Origin: Rhodococcus sp. 06-462-5
GTDB lineage: Bacteria > Actinomycetota > Actinomycetes > Mycobacteriales > Mycobacteriaceae
Length of the DNA stretch: 64,000 nucleotides
Reading direction: 5' to 3'
Assembly (NCBI RefSeq): GCF_002258315.1
Contig: NZ_NOYD01000013.1
Location: 372,001 to 436,000, forward strand
Position numbers and translations under genes: made by a program. A model generated the notes under the pieces. The model was given only the letters and a program-made list of their open reading frames with translations. It had not been told where the DNA came from and made no database searches. Each line of letters starts with the position of its first letter. Positions within the stretch are counted from its first letter, which is position 1. This document shows positions 57,473-64,000 of the stretch, piece after piece.

Positions 57473-59536
57473 CTACTGCTCGCCGGTCCGATCGCGTCGA
57501 GCGAGCTCGGCGAACATCGCATTGTGCGCAGCCAGATCGGCATCGTGATCGCGCTCGGCGGCCCGGTCACCACGCCTGGCGTCCCGATCGTCGCTGCGGG
57601 ACCACTGGATCAGCAGCGCCAGCATGACGAGCACCAGCGGAACCTCGCCGGTGGCCCAGGCGATACCGCCGCCGAGCTTCTGATCCCCGAGCAGGTCGGA
57701 GTTCCAGTCCAGCCCCAGCGTCCGGTAGAACCAGGCACCCATCACGGTGTTCATGCTCATCAGTGCCACCCCGAAGAAAGCGTGGAAGGGCAGCGAACCG
57801 AAGACGACGGCGAGTTTGGTGACCGGAGCGATCTTGCGCGGAGACGGATCGACGCCGATGACCGTCCAGTAGAACAGGTAGCCGCTGAGCACGAAGTGCA
57901 GGTTCATCAGCAGGTGTGCGCCGTGACTGTCCAGGACCGCTCCGAAGATTCCGCCGAGATACAGCACGTAGAAGCCGCCGACGAAGATCAGTGAGGCGAC
58001 GAGCGGATGGGTCAGAAACTGCGAGATCCGGCTGTGCAGTCCGAGCAACAGCCATTCGCGCATTCCGGGGACGCCGTCCTTGCCTGCCGCGGGCAGCACC
58101 CGCAATGCCAGCGTCAGCGCACCACCGAGCGCGAGGAGGACGGGTGCCAGCATCGAGAGCATCATGTGCCCGGTCATGTGCACGCTGAACACGGCCGTGG
58201 AGTAGCGACCGATTCCCGAGGACGTGCTGATCAGCAGCGTCAGGCAGCCCAGGACCCAAGCGACGGTGCGGCCCACCGGCCACGCGTCGCCGCGCAGCCG
58301 CAGACGGCGAACGCCGATCAGATACACCACGGCCATGACGATCGCAGCGGTTCCGAAGATCAGATCGAAGCGCCAGTCCAGAGCCATTCGCGCGAACGTC
58401 GGCGGGCCGCTCAGGTTGTACCCGAGGGCCGCCTCGGTGGGCGTGAGGTTGGGGTCGATCTCGGCGGGAGGCGGGGTTCGTCCGAGCCCGACGGCCAGGC
58501 CGATGGTCGCCGCAAGGACGAGCACCTCGGCCCCGGCGAATCGGAGCAGCGGCCCGCGGGCGGTGGGGTCGTCGATCAGTGCAGGCAGTGCGCGGCGCCG
58601 CTGCATCCAGCCGAAGCCGCCCAGCACCATCAGCGCGAGGATCTTGCCCACGATCAACAAGCCGTAGGTGGTGGTGAACAGGTCTGCGATCGAGACTCGG
58701 ACCAGAGCGTTGATGATTCCGCTGATACCCATGACGACGAAGCAGATGCCGGCGATGGTCGAGAAGCGGCGAGCCGCGACGTCCGAGTGCGCGCCACGCC
58801 TGCGGACGTGGGCCAGCAGGGCGAACAGTCCGCCCGCCCAGAGCGACGCGGCCCCGAGGTGCAGGATCAAGCTGTTGGTGGCGATGTCGTGCGATCCACC
58901 AGCCGAGGAATGGCCGCTCAATGCGATGGGCAGCAGCGTGGCCAGGGAGAACCCGAGCAGCGCGGGCGTCCAGGCCCACCGCAACACCGTGCGCGACGCG
59001 ATAGCGAGCACAACGGCCATGATGGCCGTCCAACGCCAGGCGCTGGCGATCTCCACCTGGTCGAGCGCGATCCAGAGGTTCGCCGGCTTGATGGCTTCGG
59101 TGAACGGCTGCCCGGACGTGTCGGAGAGTGTCAGCGGCACCAGGAGCAGCGCGCAGACGGCCCAGACGATCGAGGCGACCGAACCGGTGCGCACGGCGCG
59201 GTACCCGTCGACGTCGAGCACGCCGTTCTTCTGCGGCGGCACGAGGAACGCGGCCAGCAGGAACGATCCGATGGCGATGACGGCAGCGATCTCGCCGATC
59301 GCCCGCAGGGCAGGCAGACCATAGGTGGTGGCCGGGCCCGGGTCCGGGATTCCGAGCAACACCAAGGCGTCGGACGCGGAGAGCATCACGATGAGCGCGG
59401 CAACCACACCGGCGATGACGCCCGCGGTGACGAACACCGTCGTCGTGGCCGAACGCGGATCCACATCCGCCCGGACATCGTCCGCCTGCAGTTCAGCGGT
59501 CGAGGGTTCGGTCTTCTCGAGATCCGGTGTTGCCAT
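57473..59536 (-). CDS. Fused CopD / CtaG-like copper and cytochrome oxidase assembly protein
   Basis: 687-residue polytopic membrane protein. The N-terminal half is CopD-like (SLILHLGAASLWAGGLFALLAH, GLLIVGKILALMVLGGFGWMQ). The C-terminal half matches caa3_CtaG (STAVFSVHMTGHMMLSMLAPVL, LLMNLHFVLSGYLFYWT, PFHAFFGVALMSMNTVMG). About fifteen membrane spans with conserved His and Met residues suggest copper handling for cytochrome oxidase assembly. Mycobacterial Rv0102 is a similar protein. It stands alone, convergent with marR. Confidence 0.88.
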   Translation of the reverse strand: MATPDLEKTEPSTAELQADDVRADVDPRSATTTVFVTAGVIAGVVAALIVMLSASDALVLLGIPDPGPATTYGLPALRAIGEIAAVIAIGSFLLAAFLVPPQKNGVLDVDGYRAVRTGSVASIVWAVCALLLVPLTLSDTSGQPFTEAIKPANLWIALDQVEIASAWRWTAIMAVVLAIASRTVLRWAWTPALLGFSLATLLPIALSGHSSAGGSHDIATNSLILHLGAASLWAGGLFALLAHVRRRGAHSDVAARRFSTIAGICFVVMGISGIINALVRVSIADLFTTTYGLLIVGKILALMVLGGFGWMQRRRALPALIDDPTARGPLLRFAGAEVLVLAATIGLAVGLGRTPPPAEIDPNLTPTEAALGYNLSGPPTFARMALDWRFDLIFGTAAIVMAVVYLIGVRRLRLRGDAWPVGRTVAWVLGCLTLLISTSSGIGRYSTAVFSVHMTGHMMLSMLAPVLLALGGALTLALRVLPAAGKDGVPGMREWLLLGLHSRISQFLTHPLVASLIFVGGFYVLYLGGIFGAVLDSHGAHLLMNLHFVLSGYLFYWTVIGVDPSPRKIAPVTKLAVVFGSLPFHAFFGVALMSMNTVMGAWFYRTLGLDWNSDLLGDQKLGGGIAWATGEVPLVLVMLALLIQWSRSDDRDARRGDRAAERDHDADLAAHNAMFAELARRDRTGEQ

Positions 59537-59580
59537 ACCACCAGAGTAAGAGTTGATCGGCGGTAGTCGAAACGCGAGTC

Positions 59581-60738
59581 CTACACAGCGTCGTACTTAC
59601 CCGTACTCACAGCTTCGGTCTCGTCGTGATGGATGCGACCGTGTCGGGCGCGCAGCGGTTCACCGGTACCGCCCCAACGGTGGGCGATGATCTCCGCTGC
59701 GATCGATACCGCGGTCTCCTGAGGCGTCCGCGCCCCGAGGTCGAGCCCGATCGGACTCGCCAGACGAGTGAGTTCGGTCTCCGTCAGACCCGCCGCACGC
59801 AACCGAGCCGTGCGGTCGTCGTGGGTACGGCGCGATCCCATCGCACCGACGAACGCCAGGGAGGGAATGCGCAACGCCACCTCGAGCAGCGGCACGTCGA
59901 ATTTGGGGTCGTGGGTCAGCACACAGACGACGGTGCGTTCATCCACCTCTCCCGCCGCGAACTGCTCGGCCAGATAGTCATGCGGCCACGCGACCACGAC
60001 CTGCTCGGCGGCGGGGAACCGCTGCGGTGTCGCGAAGACGGCACGCGCATCACAGACGGTGACGCGGTAACCGAGAAATGCACCCTGCTGCGCGACCGCG
60101 GCGGCGAAATCGATGGCCCCGAACACCAGCATCCGAGGCGGCGGAGCGTGGCTCGAGACGAACACCTCCATCCCCTCCCCCCGTCGCTGGCCGTCCGGCC
60201 CGTAGGTCAGGACGGCCGAACGACCGGCCGCGAGAAGCCCTTTCGCATCGTCGGTCACGGCCGCGTCGGCGCGAGCGCTGCCGAGCGAGCCACGGGTACC
60301 CGATTCTCCGACGACGATCCTGCGGCCGAGCCGTTCCGGATCGGTGTGGGCGACGACGGTCGCCATCGCCACGGGCACGTTGCCACGCACGTCCGCGACG
60401 AGAGCCTCGAATTCGGGAAACGTGTGTCGAGAGATCTGCTGCACGAACACGTCGAGCGTTCCGCCGCAGGTGAGCCCGACGGCAAAGGCATCGTCGTCGG
60501 ATATCCCGTATCGCTCGAGAACCGGCGCGCCGGAATCCATCACGTCCTGTGCGAGGTCGTAGACCGCACCCTCGACACAGCCGCCCGAGACCGAGCCGGC
60601 AACGGCACCGTCCGGACCGACAACCATCGACGCCCCGACCGGACGCGGTGCCGAATCGAAGGTGCGAACCACCGTCGCGACCGCTGCCACGTCGCCGGAC
60701 TGCCAGATGTGCAGTACGTCGTCCAAGATGTCGTGCAT
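59581..60738 (-). CDS. XdhC/CoxI family protein
   Basis: 385 residues. The N-terminal XdhC_CoxI domain (about 1-100) has SVSGGCVEGAVYD and VGLTCGGTLDVFVQ with conserved Cys residues. The C-terminal Rossmann-like domain (about 200-340) has MLVFGAIDFAAAVAQQGAFL and HDPKFDVPLLEVAL, then FVGAMGSRRTHDDR. Relatives insert or sulfurate molybdenum cofactor for xanthine or CO dehydrogenase-type hydroxylases. No such hydroxylase gene is present here. ATG 60738 has a perfect AAGGAGG. Confidence 0.88.
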   Translation of the reverse strand: MHDILDDVLHIWQSGDVAAVATVVRTFDSAPRPVGASMVVGPDGAVAGSVSGGCVEGAVYDLAQDVMDSGAPVLERYGISDDDAFAVGLTCGGTLDVFVQQISRHTFPEFEALVADVRGNVPVAMATVVAHTDPERLGRRIVVGESGTRGSLGSARADAAVTDDAKGLLAAGRSAVLTYGPDGQRRGEGMEVFVSSHAPPPRMLVFGAIDFAAAVAQQGAFLGYRVTVCDARAVFATPQRFPAAEQVVVAWPHDYLAEQFAAGEVDERTVVCVLTHDPKFDVPLLEVALRIPSLAFVGAMGSRRTHDDRTARLRAAGLTETELTRLASPIGLDLGARTPQETAVSIAAEIIAHRWGGTGEPLRARHGRIHHDETEAVSTGKYDAV

Positions 60739-60883
60739 CGAACCTCCTTCGGCACAGGTCGGAAGGATTCCGAGAACACCGGCTCCCCTCAGGATGCCAG
60801 CTCAACCCGTGCCTGCTTCGACGGCACGGGCGGAAAGGTACACTCGTCAACCGTGCTCGAGCGGGTCCACCCCGCACGCGCCA

Positions 60884-60956
60884 GCCTCCGTAGCTCAGGG
60901 GATAGAGCAAGGGCCTTCTAATCCCTTGGTCGCAGGTTCGAATCCTGCCGGGGGCA
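60884..60956 (+). tRNA. tRNA-Arg (TCT)
   Basis: Acceptor GCCTCCG pairs with CGGGGGC (one G-U). The D-arm is GCTC/GAGC and the T-arm GCAGGTTCGAATCCTGC. The anticodon loop is CTTCTAA, giving anticodon TCT. The last pair of the anticodon stem (31-39) is C-T, a mismatch. No CCA is encoded. Confidence 0.93.
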
Positions 60957-61027
60957 CCCTCTGACCAGCACGAACGCGTGACGCCTCAGCCCGCTGTGGT
61001 TGACTTCGAGGTAACGAAGGGTCACAC

Positions 61028-62170
61028 GTGCATCAGCTCACTCTCGGAGTCCTCTCACGTTCACGCAAGCCGAATGAGCGGCGACTTCCGATTCATCCAC
61101 TTCATCTCGATCGCATCGATGCCGACATCCGAGCCCGAATGTTCATCGAATCCGGTTACGGCGAACCGTTCGGAATGTCCGACGAGCACTTGGCCGCCCA
61201 GGTGGCGGGCATCGGCACCCGTGCCGAACTCATCGCTCGATGCGATGTGATCCTGCTGCCGAAGCCGCAGGCCGAGGATCTCGCCGCGCTGCGACCCGGG
61301 CAGACCCTGTGGGGGTGGCCGCACTGCGTCCAGGATCGAGCCCTTACCCAGATCGCCGTCGAACGCAAGCTGACACTGATCGCGTTCGAGGCCATGAACC
61401 ACTGGACGCAGGACGGCTGGTTCAATCTCCATGTGTTCCACAAGAACAACGAACTGGCCGGCTACTGCTCGGTGCTGCACGCACTGCAACTGATCGGTTC
61501 CACGGGCGATTACGGCCGACGGTTGCGTGCCGCGGTCATCGGTTTCGGGGCCACGGCCCGCGGTGCGGTCACCGCTCTGAACGCGCACGGCATCCACGAC
61601 GTCGACGTCCTGACACAACGCGGTGTCACGGCCGTCGGTTCGCCCATTCATTCGGCCAACATCGTGAATTTCGATCTCGACGACGCCGATCCCAGACGGA
61701 GTCGAGCTCTCACGCCCGAGGGTCGGGTGCCGCTCTCCCAGTTCCTCGCCGACCACGACGTGATCGTCAATTGTGTTCTGCAGGACACCAATGCACCGTT
61801 GACGTTCCTGACCAACGACGATCTGCCCACTCTCGCGCCCGGCACACTCGTGGTCGACGTCTCCTGCGACGAGGGAATGGGCTTCGAGTGGGCCAGGCCC
61901 ACCTCGTTCACCGATCCCATGTTCACCGTCGGCGACAACGTCAAGTACTACGCCGTCGACCACAGCCCGTCCTATCTGTGGAACTCGGCCACCTGGGAGA
62001 TCAGCGAATCACTGCTGCCGTATCTGCGAACCGTCCTCGACGGCCCCTCTGCCTGGAGCAGTGATGCCACGATCGAGCGATCGATCGAGATAAGGAACGG
62101 CGTCATCGTGAACCCCAATATCCTTGCGTTCCAACACCGCAGTGCGGAGTACCCGCACACCGCAGCATGA
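61028..62170 (+). CDS. N5-(carboxyethyl)ornithine synthase-like dehydrogenase
   Basis: 380-residue protein of the alanine dehydrogenase/transhydrogenase-type superfamily. The N-terminal half contains KPNERRLPIHPLHLDRID and LLPKPQAEDLAALRPGQTLWGW. The Rossmann domain includes AAVIGFGATARGAVTAL. DVSCDEGMGFEWARPTSF and YAVDHSPSYLWNSATWEIS are typical of the carboxyethylornithine synthase group, which joins pyruvate to the side-chain amine of ornithine or lysine. Identification is by general resemblance. GTG 61028 starts HQLTLGVLSRS. The end overlaps the methyltransferase gene (ATGA). Confidence 0.7.
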   Translation: MHQLTLGVLSRSRKPNERRLPIHPLHLDRIDADIRARMFIESGYGEPFGMSDEHLAAQVAGIGTRAELIARCDVILLPKPQAEDLAALRPGQTLWGWPHCVQDRALTQIAVERKLTLIAFEAMNHWTQDGWFNLHVFHKNNELAGYCSVLHALQLIGSTGDYGRRLRAAVIGFGATARGAVTALNAHGIHDVDVLTQRGVTAVGSPIHSANIVNFDLDDADPRRSRALTPEGRVPLSQFLADHDVIVNCVLQDTNAPLTFLTNDDLPTLAPGTLVVDVSCDEGMGFEWARPTSFTDPMFTVGDNVKYYAVDHSPSYLWNSATWEISESLLPYLRTVLDGPSAWSSDATIERSIEIRNGVIVNPNILAFQHRSAEYPHTAA

Positions 62171-63294
62171 ACGAGGACGCCGCATCGAGCATCGGCTGGA
62201 CCGAGGACGGCAGCGAGCGGACGTCTCGCTGGCAGTCCGAGAACGGCGCTCCCCCACCCCGAGTGGTGCGGATCGTGAACGATTCGACCACCGCGGACGT
62301 GGCGTACAAGATGGCCACGATCGGTGAGGCCTTGCTGTGGCGCGGCGATTACAACAACGCTCGACAGCTGTTGTCGGCGATGACCCGACGGATACCGGCC
62401 GCCAAACACCTGCCGGACGCGTCGGGGGCGGAGCGGTTCCATCTGCACCGCCAGTACCAAGCGCGACGCGCGCGAGTGCTGGGAATGCTTCTGGTGGAAC
62501 TCGATTCGGATGTCCGTCTCGATCTCGGCCGGGCACCGGACGTGCGGGCGGCCGTGACGGAGGCTCTCGGCCCTGACGCTGCGCCGTGCGTGCTCTCGTT
62601 GCGCGAACTCCTCGGCATGGTCGGCGCACACGAGTGGCGCCGCAAGGGCGTCTTCGTTCCGGCGCTCGACGCCTCGATCCACCCGCACTACGGAGTCTTC
62701 TCTCCCGTCCGCGGTGAGTACGTTCAGCTCGTCGCCGACGCCCCGCTGCCGGACACGGACCGAGCGTTCGACATCGGTACCGGCTCGGGCGTGCTGGCTG
62801 CGGTACTCGCCCGGCGCGGGGTGACCTCGGTGGTCGCGACCGACAAGGATCCGCGGTCGGTCGCGTGCGCACGAGCCAACATCGATGCTCTCGGGTACAC
62901 CGATCGGGTCGAGGTGGTGCAGGCCGATATCTTCCCGTCCGGGCGCGCGGGACTGATCGTGTGCAATCCGCCCTGGATTCCTACGAAGCCGACATCGGGC
63001 ATCGAACATGCGGTGTACGACCCCGGCTCCCGGATGCTCAAATCCTTCCTCAGCAGACTCCGCGGGCATCTGACACCTCACGGTGAGGCGTGGCTGGTGG
63101 TTTCCGACCTCGCCGAACTGCTCGAATTGGTCACTCGTGCAGACCTTCTCACCGCCATCGACGCTGCGGGCCTGATCGTCGTCGGCCGCACCGACACCAC
63201 CCCGACGCATTCACGCGTCACCGACAGCTCCGACGTGCTGCACGAGGCCCGCTCGCGCGAAACCACGTCGTTGTGGCGGCTGCGCGCACGCTGA
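62167..63294 (+). CDS. Class I SAM-dependent methyltransferase
   Basis: 375 residues. The N-terminal ~190 residues are specific to this group (AYKMATIGEALLWRGDYNNAR, FHLHRQYQARRARVLGMLL). The catalytic domain has motif I FDIGTGSGVLAAVLARRG, an acidic VATDKDP, and IVCNPPWIPTK. That NPPW motif is typical of enzymes methylating planar nitrogens, such as PrmC or RNA/DNA N-methyltransferases. Translational coupling to the dehydrogenase upstream suggests a joint pathway. Substrate unknown. Confidence 0.8.
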   Translation: MNEDAASSIGWTEDGSERTSRWQSENGAPPPRVVRIVNDSTTADVAYKMATIGEALLWRGDYNNARQLLSAMTRRIPAAKHLPDASGAERFHLHRQYQARRARVLGMLLVELDSDVRLDLGRAPDVRAAVTEALGPDAAPCVLSLRELLGMVGAHEWRRKGVFVPALDASIHPHYGVFSPVRGEYVQLVADAPLPDTDRAFDIGTGSGVLAAVLARRGVTSVVATDKDPRSVACARANIDALGYTDRVEVVQADIFPSGRAGLIVCNPPWIPTKPTSGIEHAVYDPGSRMLKSFLSRLRGHLTPHGEAWLVVSDLAELLELVTRADLLTAIDAAGLIVVGRTDTTPTHSRVTDSSDVLHEARSRETTSLWRLRAR

Positions 63295-63306
63295 CCCTGG
63301 GTACAC

Positions 63307-63343
63307 GAAAGCGCCGCCCGAGCAATGCTCGGGCGGCGCTTTC
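63307..63343. terminator. Terminator with 17-bp perfect stem
   Basis: GAAAGCGCCGCCCGAGC (63307-63323) pairs perfectly with GCTCGGGCGGCGCTTTC (63327-63343), loop AAT. It separates the methyltransferase gene from the convergent 86-residue gene and can act on both strands. Confidence 0.85.
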
Positions 63344-63360
63344 CTCTGTCGCGTACTGCT

Positions 63361-63621
63361 CTACCGTTCGCGGGTCTCGAACTCGCCGTTGATCACGGTG
63401 CCCAGCGGTGCGTCACGCTCCGCCTTCTTCGCCGCCTCACGCATTTCGATTCCGTCGGTGATCAGGTCACCGATCTCGCGAGTGACGTCGCGGACGGCTC
63501 CGGCGATGATCACCACGATCCGGCCGACGTGTTCCGCGGCCGATTCGGTGAATTCCTGCACGGTGTCCTTGTTGCGCTCGAACTTTCCTACCAACAGGAC
63601 CGCCCCCTTCGAAGTCGTCAC
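63361..63621 (-). CDS. Small conserved-looking protein of unknown function
   Basis: 86 residues, not recognised. The sequence shows a short N-terminal strand ([15 protein letters not shown]), a helical region [30 protein letters not shown] in parts amphipathic, and a charged C-terminus ([15 protein letters not shown]). No signal peptide. The GTG start overlaps the desaturase stop by four bases (GTGA), so it is translated with it. This may be a regulator or partner of the desaturase, by position only. Confidence 0.75.
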   Translation of the reverse strand: MTTSKGAVLLVGKFERNKDTVQEFTESAAEHVGRIVVIIAGAVRDVTREIGDLITDGIEMREAAKKAERDAPLGTVINGEFETRER

Positions 63622-64000
63622 GCTGCGCTGGTCTTCTTACGCTCGACGATAACACCGGCCGGAGCCGCCGATCCCGTGAGCGAGTTGGGCAGCGCGAGCT
63701 TGAAGATCTTGCCCCACACGGTGCCGATCTGGTGGAAGAAGCCGCCGGTGTTGTACGGCAGGTCGTACTTTTCGCACAGGGCCTTGACCTCTGGCGCGAT
63801 CTGCGGGTAACGATGTGCAGGCAGATCGGGGAACAGGTGGTGCTCGATCTGGTGCGAGAGGTTGCCCGACATGATGTGGAACAGCGGGGTGCCCTCGATG
63901 TTGGCCGATCCCAGCATCTGCCGCACGTACCACTCGCCGCGGGTCTCCTCTGCAGTCTCTTCCTGGCTGAACGTCTGGACACCGGTCGGGAAGTGTCCAC
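63618..64000 (-). CDS. Fatty acid/acyl-CoA desaturase, N-terminus beyond window
   Basis: The C-terminal 126 residues of a membrane diiron desaturase; the gene runs off the right edge. The third His-box [20 protein letters not shown] is complete, followed by [30 protein letters not shown] precedes it. This resembles the actinobacterial DesA3 stearoyl-CoA delta-9 desaturase group, which works in the cytoplasmic membrane with an oxidoreductase partner. The first two His-boxes are not visible. Confidence 0.92.
   Translation of the reverse strand, partial: GHFPTGVQTFSQEETAEETRGEWYVRQMLGSANIEGTPLFHIMSGNLSHQIEHHLFPDLPAHRYPQIAPEVKALCEKYDLPYNTGGFFHQIGTVWGKIFKLALPNSLTGSAAPAGVIVERKKTSAA

Overview
The window is GC-rich, densely coded chromosomal DNA from an actinobacterium of the order Mycobacteriales, most likely Rhodococcus. 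Evidence: ClpP1/ClpP2 pair, mycothiol-dependent nitroreductase type DsbA protein, SsbB paralogue, 180-kDa class NAD-glutamate dehydrogenase, truncated haemoglobin O, DesA3-like desaturase, and the pcaJI/pcaHGBLRF arrangement known from Rhodococcus. I saw no insertion sequence, prophage, CRISPR array or replication origin.

Layout. (1) 1-9977, minus strand: RNase E (cut by the left edge), a ~500-base leader, ndk, a DUF4233 membrane protein, folC, valS and an S9 peptidase. (2) 10015-12412, minus: SigF-type sigma factor, its anti-sigma factor RsbW, and a FUSC-type membrane protein. (3) 12497-15548, plus: malQ and fdhD. (4) 15525-28874: aromatic and hydroaromatic acid catabolism. pcaJI and pcaHGBLRF are divergent. 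quiC and a quinate/shikimate dehydrogenase face pcaF. A TetR regulator, an MHS-family transporter and a metallo-beta-lactamase-fold hydrolase follow. Together they predict uptake of shikimate or a relative, oxidation to 3-dehydroshikimate, dehydration to protocatechuate, ring cleavage, and delivery to succinyl-CoA and acetyl-CoA. (5) 28954-33333, minus: clpX, clpP2, clpP1 and tig, then tRNA-Pro and tRNA-Gly. (6) 33874-54313: a block matching from memory the M. tuberculosis order Rv2464c-Rv2478c (nei2, rpiB, nitroreductase, pepN, DUF5130, HNH, glbO, aglA, Rv2474c-like, thioesterase, gdh, ettA, ssb), with local insertions (DUF429 protein, MscS channel, cupin protein). (7) 54479-64000: YigZ-family protein, ABC exporter with divergent MarR regulator, CopD/CtaG fusion, XdhC-like protein, tRNA-Arg, a coupled dehydrogenase/methyltransferase pair, a small unknown protein and a desaturase cut by the right edge.

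The most interesting non-coding signals are a 16-base motif shared by the two control regions around the TetR gene, a PcaR-like box between pcaI and pcaH, and a 17-base palindrome between the ABC exporter and marR. Several unusually long hairpins close convergent gene pairs. No wholly new multi-gene system is proven. The best candidates for undescribed function are the MBL-fold hydrolase in the shikimate locus, the carboxyethylornithine-synthase-like/methyltransferase pair beside tRNA-Arg, and the 86-residue protein coupled to the desaturase.
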